Assembly: GCA_934122035.1 (NCBI GenBank) | Contig: CAKOVP010000027.1 | Location: 1 to 18,490 of the forward strand | Source of the DNA: an uncultured Clostridia bacterium | Lineage (GTDB): Bacteria; Bacillota; Clostridia; TANB77; CAG-508 | Length of the DNA: 18,490 nucleotides | Direction of reading: 5' to 3' | Shown here: piece by piece, positions 8,000 to 16,342 of the stretch | Layout: every line of letters begins with the position of its first letter | Position numbering within the stretch: the stretch's first letter is position 1 | Program-made: the position numbers and the translations under genes | Notes under the pieces: model-generated | Told to the model about the DNA's origin: nothing | What the model saw: only the letters and a program-made list of their open reading frames with translations | The model's database searches: none

Positions 8000-8024
8000 T
8001 CTCACCTCCTTTCTTATGAGAATG
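7997..8024 (-). promoter_or_regulatory. 5' hairpin of the peptide mRNA presenting the SD in its loop
   Basis: On the minus strand CATTCTC (8024-8018) and GAGAATG (8003-7997) are 7-bp inverted repeats around a 14-nt loop that contains the SD AAGGAGG. The distal arm includes the first start codon, so folding would hinder initiation, and pairing with the convergent RNA would use the proximal arm. Confidence 0.65.
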
Positions 8025-8029
8025 ACATA

Positions 8030-8035
8030 ATTATA
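8030..8035 (-). promoter_or_regulatory. -10 box for the peptide gene
   Basis: A perfect TATAAT on the minus strand lies 31 bp upstream of the first ATG. Transcription would begin near 8023, exactly at the block complementary to the small RNA. The -35 is weak: AGACTT at 17 bp spacing, around 8053-8058. Confidence 0.6.
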
Positions 8036-8101
8036 GTACATAAGGCATGAGAAAGTCTGTCGAAACGTGTAATCAACTTTAAAAAAATCACAAAATTTTC
8101 A

Positions 8102-8130
8102 TTGAATTACTATTTATTTAATGATAAAAT
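8102..8130 (+). promoter_or_regulatory. Promoter for the ABC permease gene
   Basis: TTGAAT (8102-8107) and TAAAAT (8125-8130) have a 17-bp spacer, about 50 bp ahead of the permease ATG at 8180. Confidence 0.65.
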
Positions 8131-8179
8131 TGTTAAAGATTAGAAAATGATTACAACCTTCTGAAAGGAAATATAAAAT

Positions 8180-11100
8180 ATGGAAAAATCACTTTTGAAA
8201 GATAGTGTAAGACAAATAAAAAATACATTTAAGCGATTTCTATCTATTGTGGCAATAGTATTGCTCGGAGTAGGATTTTTTGCTGGAATTACGGCTACAA
8301 GCCCAGATATGAAAGACACTATAGATACATATTTTGATGATGAAGATGTAATGGACATTGAAGTAATTTCAACACTTGGATTAACAGATGAAGACATAGA
8401 AGCATTGAAACAAGTAGATGGAACTAAAAAGGTAGTGGGAACTTATAGCATTGATGCTACTTTTAGCAATGATAAGAAAGAGTATGTTGTTAAGATTGAG
8501 TCGATGCCAGATTCGATAAACAATGTAATTCTTAAAGAGGGAAAACTGCCACAAAATGCTGATGAATGTGTGGTAGAGAGTTCACTTCTAATTTGGACTG
8601 GATACAAAATTGGAGATTATATCACATTAAATCCACAAAAGATTGAATCATCTACAAGCCTCGGAGATATTGATATAAGTAATGATGAAGATAGCAATGA
8701 TAATAACAGTAGCGATGCAACAAACGACAAAATAAATAATGAAGAAAATGATGTTAGTAACAATAATGATATTGAAAACGATAACGACAATGATTCAACA
8801 GTAAAAAATAAGAAGGTTAAAATTGTCGGAACTGTTCAATCTCCTTTATATATTTCTAGGTCGAGAGGTTCTAGTAAACTTGGAGCTGGTTCTGTAAATT
8901 TTTATATGTATATGCCAAAAGAAAATTTCAATATGGATGTTTACACAATTGCATACATTACTGCTGATGGTGCAAAAAATTTAAAAACATATAAAGACGA
9001 ATACCAGAAAAAGATTGATGAAGTAAAAGATAATATAGAAGAAATATCTGATGAAAGAAAACAAGCTAGATATAACTCTATTGTTAATACTGCACAGAGT
9101 AAGCTAGACGATGCTCAAAAAGAGTATGATGAGCAAAAGCAAAAAACAGAAGACGAGCTTCAAGATGCACAAAACAAGATAGATGATGGAAAAGCAAAAA
9201 TAGAGGATGGTGAAAGAGAACTTGCAAATGCAAGAAAAAAAGCAGATACTGAATTTGCAAATGCAGAGAAAAGGTTAGAAGATGCTGAAGCACAGCTAAA
9301 TAGTGCAAAGTCTGAATTTGAAACAAAGAAGCAAGAAACAGATGCACAATTAGAAGAGGCACAGAAAAATGTTGATAGTTTAAATCAAATAAAAACTAAC
9401 TATGATAATCTTGAAACTCAAAAACAGACTGTGGAGAGTCAAATAAAACAGATAGAAGAGACTCTAAAAATCTTAAATCAAAATCCAGACGTAAATGCGG
9501 AAAAGATAACAGAGCTAACTACAAACAAAACAACATTAGAAGCAGGGCTTAGCCAGATTAATGCAGGAATTTCTAAAATAGAAACTGCTCTTTTAAGCCA
9601 AGGAATAAAGGCAGAAAATTTAAGTCAGACTATAAGTTCTATAAATTCTCAAATAGAACAAGGAAAGCAGGAACTCGCAAAGGCAGAAAACACAATAAGA
9701 GAGAATGAAAAAGATCTGGAAAGTCAGAAAAAGAAACTTGCACAAACCAAAACAAGCACATACAAAACAATAAAGAGCAATGAGCAAAAATTAGAAAATT
9801 CTAAAAAAGAAATCGAAGAAAGTGAACAAAAGCTTGCAGATGCACGAAAAGAAGCTCAAGAAAAATTAGATGAAGCACAAGAAAAATTGAATGATGCAAA
9901 GACTCAAATTGCAAAAATAGAAAAGCCTTCTTGGTATATTTTAGATAGAAATTCAAACTATGGATATGCAGAATATATTCAAGATACAGATAGAGTTGCT
10001 AATTTAGCAAAAGCATTCCCAATAGTATTCTTCTTAGTTGCAGCATTAATTAGTTTAACATCAATGTCTAGAATGATTGAAGAACAACGTGTTCAAATTG
10101 GAACTTTGAAAGCGTTGGGGTACAACAAAATTCAGATATCATTTAAATATCTAATTTATGCATTCTTGGCAACCATGATTGGTGGAGTAATAGGAATGAT
10201 AATCGGGTTTAAGCTAATACCATCAATAATAATAATGATGTATGAAATGATGTACACTATTCCAAAAGCTGACTGCATAATTCGCATTGAAATGGGAGTT
10301 ATAGGATTGGGATTTGCACTTGTTTGCACATTGGGAGCTACAATTTATACATGTATCAAAGAATTGAAAGAAAAGCCAGCAGAGCTGATGCTTCCAAAAG
10401 CTCCAAAACCTGGAAAACGCATAATACTTGAGAAAATAACATTTATATGGAAAAGATTGAAGTTTACTAATAAAGTAACTGCAAGAAATGTATTTAGATA
10501 TAAGAAAAAAATGCTTATGACTGTAATAGGTGTAGCAGGTTGTACATCGCTTATAATAGCAGGATTTGGTATAAGAAATGCAATAGGAAATATGATTCCA
10601 AATCAGTATGGCGAAATTTTTAAATATGATGGAACAATCGAATTTAAAGAGGATGTAACAAAAACACAAATTCAAGATGAAAATGAAAAAATAAAGAACC
10701 TAGATAAAATTGCAGACACATTGCCAAGTTACATGAAAACTGTTGAAATAACAAGCATTCAAAATTCACAGACAATAAACCTTGTAGTACCAGAGCAGTC
10801 AGATAAATTAGATGAATTTATAGGATTAAGAAACAGAAAGCACAAGAAGGAAACATACACATTAGATGATGACTCTGTAATAATTTCAGAAAAGATTGCA
10901 AGCCTATTAAAGATAAAGGTTGGAGATACAATAACCATAAAAAATACAGATGATATAGAAAAAGATGTAAAAGTAGGAGCAATAACAGAAAACTACATCT
11001 ACCATTATATGTATATGTCTAGTAATTTGTACAACAAACTATATGGAGAAAATAGCTTCAAGCCTAATACTTTGCTAATAAAAGAGGCAGAAGGTACAAC

Positions 11101-11614
11101 AGAAGATGATGAGGATAATATTGGAAAAACAATATTGCAAGATGATACAACAGTTGCTGGTGTAAGTTTCTTATCTGGTACGAAGGATATTTTTGTAACA
11201 GTAATGGAACAAATGCAATTAGTAGTATATGTGCTAATAATATCAGCTGGATTGCTTGCATTTGCAGTTTTATATAATTTATCAAATGTAAACATAAGTG
11301 AAAGAATACGTGAACTTGCTACAATAAAGGTACTCGGTTTTTATAATAAAGAGGTATTTAATTATATAACAAAAGAAACAAGAATATTAACAGTTATTGG
11401 AATATTTTTCGGACTATTTGGGGGATATTTCTTGTCGATGTATGCGGTAAAAACGTGCGAACTTGATATGATGATGTTTAATTACGAAATAAGCAAAATG
11501 TGTTTTATATATGGAATTATAATAACAATAATATTTGCTGAAATAGTAAATTTGGCAGTAAATAGAACTTTGAAGAGAATTAGTATGACCGAATCATTAA
11601 AGAGTGTGGATTGA
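8180..11614 (+). CDS. FtsX/MacB-type ABC transporter permease with long coiled-coil domain
   Basis: The 1144-residue permease partners the ATPase downstream. An N-terminal membrane segment (about 20-40) leads to an extracytoplasmic domain, a Asp/Asn-rich low-complexity stretch (about 163-212), and a long Glu/Lys/Gln-rich coiled coil (about 268-582). The first FtsX-type core follows: segments near 610-630, 655-680 and 703-725, with the diagnostic EEQRVQIGTLKALGY between the first two. A further segment at 775-797, a second extracytoplasmic domain and the second FtsX core (1010-1125, with SERIRELATIKVLGFY) complete it, about eight segments in all. Two FtsX cores in one chain suggest that it can work without a second permease. 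Family members move lipoproteins, peptides or drugs or act as mechanotransducers; the substrate is not evident. The RBS AAAGGAA precedes the ATG by ten bases. Confidence 0.93.
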   Translation: MEKSLLKDSVRQIKNTFKRFLSIVAIVLLGVGFFAGITATSPDMKDTIDTYFDDEDVMDIEVISTLGLTDEDIEALKQVDGTKKVVGTYSIDATFSNDKKEYVVKIESMPDSINNVILKEGKLPQNADECVVESSLLIWTGYKIGDYITLNPQKIESSTSLGDIDISNDEDSNDNNSSDATNDKINNEENDVSNNNDIENDNDNDSTVKNKKVKIVGTVQSPLYISRSRGSSKLGAGSVNFYMYMPKENFNMDVYTIAYITADGAKNLKTYKDEYQKKIDEVKDNIEEISDERKQARYNSIVNTAQSKLDDAQKEYDEQKQKTEDELQDAQNKIDDGKAKIEDGERELANARKKADTEFANAEKRLEDAEAQLNSAKSEFETKKQETDAQLEEAQKNVDSLNQIKTNYDNLETQKQTVESQIKQIEETLKILNQNPDVNAEKITELTTNKTTLEAGLSQINAGISKIETALLSQGIKAENLSQTISSINSQIEQGKQELAKAENTIRENEKDLESQKKKLAQTKTSTYKTIKSNEQKLENSKKEIEESEQKLADARKEAQEKLDEAQEKLNDAKTQIAKIEKPSWYILDRNSNYGYAEYIQDTDRVANLAKAFPIVFFLVAALISLTSMSRMIEEQRVQIGTLKALGYNKIQISFKYLIYAFLATMIGGVIGMIIGFKLIPSIIIMMYEMMYTIPKADCIIRIEMGVIGLGFALVCTLGATIYTCIKELKEKPAELMLPKAPKPGKRIILEKITFIWKRLKFTNKVTARNVFRYKKKMLMTVIGVAGCTSLIIAGFGIRNAIGNMIPNQYGEIFKYDGTIEFKEDVTKTQIQDENEKIKNLDKIADTLPSYMKTVEITSIQNSQTINLVVPEQSDKLDEFIGLRNRKHKKETYTLDDDSVIISEKIASLLKIKVGDTITIKNTDDIEKDVKVGAITENYIYHYMYMSSNLYNKLYGENSFKPNTLLIKEAEGTTEDDEDNIGKTILQDDTTVAGVSFLSGTKDIFVTVMEQMQLVVYVLIISAGLLAFAVLYNLSNVNISERIRELATIKVLGFYNKEVFNYITKETRILTVIGIFFGLFGGYFLSMYAVKTCELDMMMFNYEISKMCFIYGIIITIIFAEIVNLAVNRTLKRISMTESLKSVD

Positions 11615-11628
11615 AAAATAATTACAAT

Positions 11629-11650
11629 TTTGACTTTGTCAAACTTTTTT
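11629..11650 (+). other. Weak hairpin with T-run between permease and ATPase genes
   Basis: The palindrome TTTGAC-TTT-GTCAAA is followed by CTTTTTT just after the permease stop. The short AT-rich stem would terminate or attenuate only weakly. A second small inverted repeat (catac/gtatg, near 11663-11681) follows. This 142-bp gap to the ATPase start is unusual for such gene pairs, but no clear promoter is visible in it. Confidence 0.4.
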
Positions 11651-11756
11651 CAAAACGCGGTTACATACACAAAGTATGCGCCCTTGCCTTTTGAAATTCG
11701 TTTTCCTTGCCAAAATTTAATTCTTTTCCAATCTAAGAAGAAAGGTGGATAAAAGT

Positions 11757-12458
11757 ATGGCATACATAGAATTTAAAAATGTTGTAAAAGAATATACTAT
11801 GGGTGATAATAAGATTAAAGCCTTAGATAATGCAAATTTTGAAATAAATAAAGGTGAACTTGTTGTAATTGTTGGACCGAGTGGGGCAGGAAAAACTACT
11901 GCCCTAAATGTTCTCGGCGGAATGGATAGTGTAACTTCTGGAGATGTTGTAATTGACGGAAGACACGTTAATAATTACAATGAAAAGCAACTTACAAAAT
12001 ATAGAAGAGAAGATATTGGGTTTGTATTCCAGTTTTATAATCTTGTTCAAAATTTAACTGCAATTGAAAATGTAGAACTTGCCACTCAAATATGTAAACA
12101 TCCATTAAGTCCAGAAAAAGTAATGGAGAAAGTTGGACTAAAAGAAAGAAAAAATAATTTTCCATCTCAATTATCTGGAGGCGAACAGCAAAGAGTTGCA
12201 ATAGCAAGAGCCATTGCAAAGAACCCAAAGATACTTCTTTGTGACGAACCGACTGGAGCTTTAGACTATAACACAGGAAAGCAGATTTTAAAACTTTTGC
12301 AAGATACATGCAGAAAAGAAAATATGACAGTAATCATAATAACGCACAATAGTGCAATAGCTCCAATGGCAGATAAAATAATACACTTCAAAAATGGAAA
12401 ATCGGAAGACATTGTCATAAATCAAAATCCGACATCAATAGAAGAAATAGAATGGTAA
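11757..12458 (+). CDS. ABC transporter ATP-binding protein, MacB/LolD type
   Basis: A 233-residue ATPase powering the preceding permease. The full set of nucleotide-binding motifs is present: Walker A GPSGAGKTT (40-48), Q-loop VFQFYNLVQNLTAIENVELA (Gln92), signature LSGGEQQRVAIARA (from 139), Walker B ILLCDEPTGALD with Glu164, and the switch His in IIITHN (197). The ENVELA sequence after the Q-loop and the short length match the MacB/LolD/FtsE branch. A GTG at 11745 in the same frame could add four residues, but the ATG at 11757 is preferred because AAAGGTGG (11741-11748) lies eight bases before it and overlaps that GTG. The gene ends at a strong bidirectional terminator. Confidence 0.95.
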   Translation: MAYIEFKNVVKEYTMGDNKIKALDNANFEINKGELVVIVGPSGAGKTTALNVLGGMDSVTSGDVVIDGRHVNNYNEKQLTKYRREDIGFVFQFYNLVQNLTAIENVELATQICKHPLSPEKVMEKVGLKERKNNFPSQLSGGEQQRVAIARAIAKNPKILLCDEPTGALDYNTGKQILKLLQDTCRKENMTVIIITHNSAIAPMADKIIHFKNGKSEDIVINQNPTSIEEIEW

Positions 12459-12460
12459 AA

Positions 12461-12496
12461 AAAAGAACCAGAGCCCAATTAAGGGCTCTGATTTTG
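12461..12496. terminator. Bidirectional terminator between ATPase and convergent gene
   Basis: The stem cagagccc (12469-12476) / gggctctg (12483-12490) has a 6-nt loop. It is followed by attttg on the plus strand and by a long T-run on the minus strand, so it serves both converging genes and is stronger in the minus direction. Confidence 0.9.
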
Positions 12497-12500
12497 AGGT

Positions 12501-13280
12501 TTAGAGCGTATCAGGTAACAAGCTCAAGTCCCAAGCACAGGTTGAGGCTTTATCTGCAACTAGTGCGTAAAGGAAATTCCCAATGGGACAGAAATTGATA
12601 AAATCGTTCATACTGCTGTCTATTGTTATGGCATAGCCATTTCTAAAGCCGATGAGAACAACAAAATGCTCCGATTTTTTCTTGAGTTCATTGTAGTAAA
12701 CGTTGCCGTTTACTCTTACGATAACAGGCTGATCCTTTTGAACAGATTTGAATATACTGTATATAGAATCAAACCGTGTGCTCCACAATGGAAAAATGTA
12801 AGATGCATCGCTGAACTTAGAAAGAAATTCATCAACTACACACATAGGCTTGAAAACATTTTCTGTCTGAAAAATATTTTCAAAATCTGCTGCATTGCTA
12901 TAAGAAGCAATAATTTCAGCAAGGTTCTCGATAGGATATGGGGATTTACCATATTTTACTATGAGGCTATTATAAAGAGCCAAAAGTAAATTTCCAGACG
13001 AGTTCATTGCCTGAGCAATGAACGATTCTTCGTTGATGTCAGAAAACTCAACATCAGATACGAACATGCCATTCATCGAGTACTCTCCGCACTTGATTAA
13101 AAGACCAGAAATATCCATTTTTTGAAGAACTTCCCCCTGATACGAGGAATTGAACAAATTTTTTATAGAATTTCGCATGTTGGTTCCATACAACATTTCT
13201 ACAATTTGCTGCTCTTCAGCTAGATCAAAGGTCTCTGGCCGTTCCTCCAATTTAGCAAGTGCTGTGGCAAAGTCTACCAT
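12501..13280 (-). CDS. Hypothetical protein, weak C39-peptidase-like signature
   Basis: A 259-residue soluble protein of no family I can name. There is no signal peptide or membrane segment. The C-terminal part contains DQPVIVRVNGNVYYNELKKK followed by SEHFVVLIGFRNGYAITIDSSMND, which resembles the His and Asp/Asn half of C39-like cysteine peptidase folds (P-V-I-V-x-V ... H-x-V-V-L-x-G ... I-x-D). The N-terminal Gln/Cys half is not recognisable: the QQIVEML region near residue 25 has no following catalytic Cys, so it would be inactive, diverged or unrelated. AAGGAGG lies nine bases before the ATG, behind a good promoter. Base composition is visibly richer in G+C than neighbours (a sampled 60-bp stretch 23/60 against 16/60 in capA), which may indicate transfer. 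Confidence 0.8.
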   Translation of the reverse strand: MVDFATALAKLEERPETFDLAEEQQIVEMLYGTNMRNSIKNLFNSSYQGEVLQKMDISGLLIKCGEYSMNGMFVSDVEFSDINEESFIAQAMNSSGNLLLALYNSLIVKYGKSPYPIENLAEIIASYSNAADFENIFQTENVFKPMCVVDEFLSKFSDASYIFPLWSTRFDSIYSIFKSVQKDQPVIVRVNGNVYYNELKKKSEHFVVLIGFRNGYAITIDSSMNDFINFCPIGNFLYALVADKASTCAWDLSLLPDTL

Positions 13281-13327
13281 TTTTTACAACCTCCTTAATA
13301 TTAATCCTTATAAAAGGGTCAAAAGTA

Positions 13328-13356
13328 ATTATAGCACAGATATTATGTAAAATCAA
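13328..13356 (-). promoter_or_regulatory. Promoter for the minus-strand hypothetical gene
   Basis: Read on the minus strand, TTGATT (13356-13351) and TATAAT (13333-13328) are 17 bp apart. Transcription would begin about 40 bp upstream of the ATG. Confidence 0.75.
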
Positions 13357-13382
13357 TATTTTTTATGGACAGGATGCGTATG

Positions 13383-13411
13383 TTGTGATAATATACAAGT
13401 ATATTTAAAAT
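13383..13411 (+). promoter_or_regulatory. Promoter for the capA-rimO operon
   Basis: TTGTGA (13383-13388) and TAAAAT (13406-13411) have a 17-bp spacer, with the predicted start about 46 nt ahead of the first ATG. It lies back to back with the minus-strand promoter at 13328-13356. Confidence 0.6.
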
Positions 13412-13463
13412 GAACTTGAGATTAAAACATATTGCGTATACTTAAAGAAAGGAATGGGAAAAT

Positions 13464-14738
13464 ATGAGAAGCAGGAGAAATTCTAGAAGAAGGGACGTTA
13501 TAATAGAAACAATTTCAAATAAAAACTTTATAATAGCTAGTATTATACTAACTATTATAATATTATTTTTTTCTGGGACAATTATTATAAAAAAACAAAT
13601 AGATAGAGATAAAATGGCAAAACAAGCGGAAAATTTAAGGGTACAAACTGGGGAGATATTTTCTGAATTGGATTCTACAATAGAAAATGCATCACAGCCT
13701 AGTGAAAATGTAACTAGAAAGGCCAGAATCTCTGCAGTAGGGGATATTTTGTGTCAAAATGAAATGATCGAAGATGCAAAAGTAAATGAAACATATGATT
13801 TTTCACATATGTTTGCAAATATAACAAAATATACGAAAGAAGCGGATGTAACAGTTGGAACTCTAGAAACAAATCTAGTGGAAAAAAGTTATTCTGGAAC
13901 AGGTAAATATAATGCACCAACCCAATTTCTAAAAGCAGTAAAAGATTCTGGAATTAACTTAGTATCTGTAGCACATAACCATGCATTGGATTACGGAAAA
14001 GAAGGATTTGAAAGAACAATAAAAAATGTTCAAAATGAAGGAATAAGCGTTACAGGTGTTGCAAATAATAGTCAAAATGAAAGTAGCGAATTTACAGGAA
14101 TAATAAAAGATGTAAGAGGAATAAAAGTAGCATTTTTAGCATATACATATGGCTTGAGTAATAGTTCTAATTTATCTGATGAAGAAAAGAGTAATGCTAA
14201 TATTTATTCTGAAGAAATTGCAACAAAAGACATAGAATATGCAAAGGAAAATTCAAATTACATTATAGTTTTAATGCATTGGGGAGATGTTAATAGTTCA
14301 AAAATATCTGACAACCAAACAGAAATTGCAGACTTTTTAGTAAAACAAGGTGTAGACATGATATTAGGAAGTCATCCATCAGTTGTAGAACCAATGAAAA
14401 TAGTCCAAAATAAAGAAGGTAGAAATGTACTTATTGCATACTCTTTGGGAAATTACATATCAAATTTAAAATATAAAAACGCAGATGCGGAAATAATACT
14501 AAATATAGAGATTGTAAAAGAAGCAGATAGCGATAAAGCAATTTTACAAAAAGTAGACTACACACCAATTTATATGTTAGATAATGGAAAAAATACTGAA
14601 AATAGGTTTGAACTTGCAGATATGAAGCAATTGGTGTATAATTATGCAGCTGGAGATCAAAGCAAAATAACAAGAAAAAAATATGATGAAATAGTATTAA
14701 AATTAGAGGAATTACAAAAAATAATAAATGCAGAGTAG
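13464..14738 (+). CDS. CapA family protein (metallophosphatase-like)
   Basis: A 424-residue protein anchored by one hydrophobic segment (about residues 22-43) after a very basic N terminus, so the catalytic domain faces outside. The CapA/PgsA fold is clear from ordered motifs: ISAVGDILCQNEM (Gly93-Asp94), TLETNLV (about 133-139), NLVSVAHNHALDYG (His171-Asn172-His173), VLMHWGD (His272) and MILGSHPSVVEPM (His304), a metallophosphoesterase-like set of metal ligands. The family is named for poly-gamma-glutamate capsule synthesis, but most stand-alone members have no proven substrate, and no capB/capC homologues lie nearby. The RBS AAAGGAA is well placed. rimO begins 9 bp downstream, so the two share a transcript; their functional link is not obvious. 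Confidence 0.92.
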   Translation: MRSRRNSRRRDVIIETISNKNFIIASIILTIIILFFSGTIIIKKQIDRDKMAKQAENLRVQTGEIFSELDSTIENASQPSENVTRKARISAVGDILCQNEMIEDAKVNETYDFSHMFANITKYTKEADVTVGTLETNLVEKSYSGTGKYNAPTQFLKAVKDSGINLVSVAHNHALDYGKEGFERTIKNVQNEGISVTGVANNSQNESSEFTGIIKDVRGIKVAFLAYTYGLSNSSNLSDEEKSNANIYSEEIATKDIEYAKENSNYIIVLMHWGDVNSSKISDNQTEIADFLVKQGVDMILGSHPSVVEPMKIVQNKEGRNVLIAYSLGNYISNLKYKNADAEIILNIEIVKEADSDKAILQKVDYTPIYMLDNGKNTENRFELADMKQLVYNYAAGDQSKITRKKYDEIVLKLEELQKIINAE

Positions 14739-14747
14739 GAGAAAGAA

Positions 14748-16097
14748 ATGAACGTAGGTTTTATATCATTAGGATGTAGCAAAAATTTAATAGACACAGA
14801 AATGATGATAGGGTTATTTAAAAATAATAATTTTACAATAGTAAATGACCCTAAAATAGCAGACATAATAGTAATAAATACTTGTGGATTTATAGAATCT
14901 GCAAAGCAAGAAGCAATAAACACAATATTAGAAATGGCAGAATATAAAAAGACAGGAAGATGCAAAATTTTAATTGCAACTGGATGCTTAGTAGAGCGTT
15001 ACAAAGATGACTTAATAAAGTTACTTCCGGAAGTTGATATGTTCTTAAAATATAGTGAATATGCAGAAGAAAAAGGCAACTCTGGAAAGGTATTTGAAGA
15101 AGTATTTAACAAAATAAATGAAAAAATTGGAACAGAAAATTGCAAATACAGTAGTGCAAACTTAAGTTTTATGAATAGAATTGTTACAACAGGTAAACAA
15201 TATGCATATATAAGAATTGCAGAAGGATGTGACAATAGATGCACATATTGTGCAATTCCATATATTAGAGGAAAATTTGTAAGTAGAAAAATGGAAGATA
15301 TTTTAGAAGAAGCTCAAATGTTAGCCGATTCTGGAATAACAGAAATAATATTAATTGCACAAGATACATCAAAATATGGAATCGACATATATGGAGAGCT
15401 AAAACTTGCAGAATTATTGAATAAACTAAGCAAAATTAAAAAAATTCATTGGATAAGATTTTTGTATACATACCCAGAAAGCATAACAGACGAATTAATA
15501 AAAGAAGTAAAAGAAAATAAAAAGATTTGCAAATACTTTGATATTCCAATACAACATTTCGCAGATAATGTGTTAAAGAGAATGAACAGAAAAACAACTG
15601 GAGAAAATATAAGAAACACAATACAAAAACTAAGAAAAGAAATTCCAGGAGTAGTAATAAGAACAACCGTAATGGTTGGATTCCCAGGGGAAACAGAAGA
15701 AGATTTTTCAAAATTGTATAATTTCATAAAAGAAGCAAAATTTGAAAAACTTGGAGCTTTTACATATTCTAAAGAAGAAGGAACACCTGCCTCTAGGCTA
15801 AAAGAACAAATCCATCCAATGACAAAAAAATCTAGATACAATAAAATAATGAAATTACAACAAGAAATATCTAGAGAAATAGAAGAAAAGCAAATTGGAC
15901 GTGAAATAGAAGTTTTAGTAGAACAAATAACTCCAGATAAAAAATTCTATATAGGAAGAAGCTATGTAGACGTACCAGATATTGACGGAATTACATACAT
16001 AAAAAACATTAAAAATGAAAGTGATTTAATTGGGAAATACATAAAATGTAAAATAGTCGAAGTAAAAAATTATGATACAATAGCAGAAAAAATGTAA
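14748..16097 (+). CDS. rimO: Ribosomal protein S12 methylthiotransferase RimO
   Basis: A 449-residue radical-SAM enzyme that adds a methylthio group to a conserved Asp of ribosomal protein S12. The N-terminal UPF0004 domain has its three cluster-binding cysteines in LGCSKN (Cys10), NTCGF (Cys46) and TGCLV (Cys80). The radical-SAM C-x3-C-x2-C motif is EGCDNRCTYCAIPYIRG (Cys161, 165, 168). QDTSKYGIDIYG, IRFLYTYPESI and YFDIPIQHFADNVLKRMNR are typical of RimO rather than MiaB. A C-terminal TRAM domain follows (about 380-449). The SD AGGAGA sits between the capA stop and this ATG, indicating coupled expression. No clear terminator follows. Confidence 0.96.
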   Translation: MNVGFISLGCSKNLIDTEMMIGLFKNNNFTIVNDPKIADIIVINTCGFIESAKQEAINTILEMAEYKKTGRCKILIATGCLVERYKDDLIKLLPEVDMFLKYSEYAEEKGNSGKVFEEVFNKINEKIGTENCKYSSANLSFMNRIVTTGKQYAYIRIAEGCDNRCTYCAIPYIRGKFVSRKMEDILEEAQMLADSGITEIILIAQDTSKYGIDIYGELKLAELLNKLSKIKKIHWIRFLYTYPESITDELIKEVKENKKICKYFDIPIQHFADNVLKRMNRKTTGENIRNTIQKLRKEIPGVVIRTTVMVGFPGETEEDFSKLYNFIKEAKFEKLGAFTYSKEEGTPASRLKEQIHPMTKKSRYNKIMKLQQEISREIEEKQIGREIEVLVEQITPDKKFYIGRSYVDVPDIDGITYIKNIKNESDLIGKYIKCKIVEVKNYDTIAEKM

Positions 16098-16162
16098 AAA
16101 GTATATACAAATTGTATGATAAAAACAGGGTTTAATAGATTTAACAATTAACATTATTTAAA

Positions 16163-16191
16163 TTGACTTTTAAGAAAAAGTATAATATAAT
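16163..16191 (+). promoter_or_regulatory. Strong promoter for rubrerythrin
   Basis: TTGACT (16163-16168) and TATAAT (16186-16191) are 17 bp apart. A second overlapping TATAAT lies at 16181. The predicted start near 16198 gives a leader of about 145 nt. Confidence 0.85.
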
Positions 16192-16197
16192 GAAAAC

Positions 16198-16342
16198 TGC
16201 AAAACATAAGTTTTGTAAACATTTAATACAGGTAATTAGTTTGAAAAAATAAAAGTAAAATTACAATGAAATTATAAAAAATGTACTGTAAATTATACAA
16301 TTTTTCAAACATATTAATACCCAATAAGGAGGAAAATAGATT
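16198..16342 (+). promoter_or_regulatory. Structured 5' leader of rubrerythrin mRNA
   Basis: The leader starts with a hairpin (CAAAAC-ATAA-GTTTTG, 16200-16215). Later a perfect 10-bp inverted repeat, gtttgaaaaa (16239-16248) with tttttcaaac (16301-16310), encloses 52 nt and ends about 15 bp before the SD AAGGAGG. No riboswitch class is recognisable, and no PerR-like box is seen. Confidence 0.5.

Noticed and set aside
7859..8041. 60-residue version of the minus-strand basic peptide
   Set aside because: The extension has no SD and contains the TATAAT at 8030-8035, whereas AAGGAGG lies ideally before the ATGs at 7999 and 7996.
11745..12458. GTG start at 11745 for the ABC ATPase
   Set aside because: The GTG is part of the SD AAAGGTGG that serves the ATG at 11757; the four extra residues are not typical of the family.
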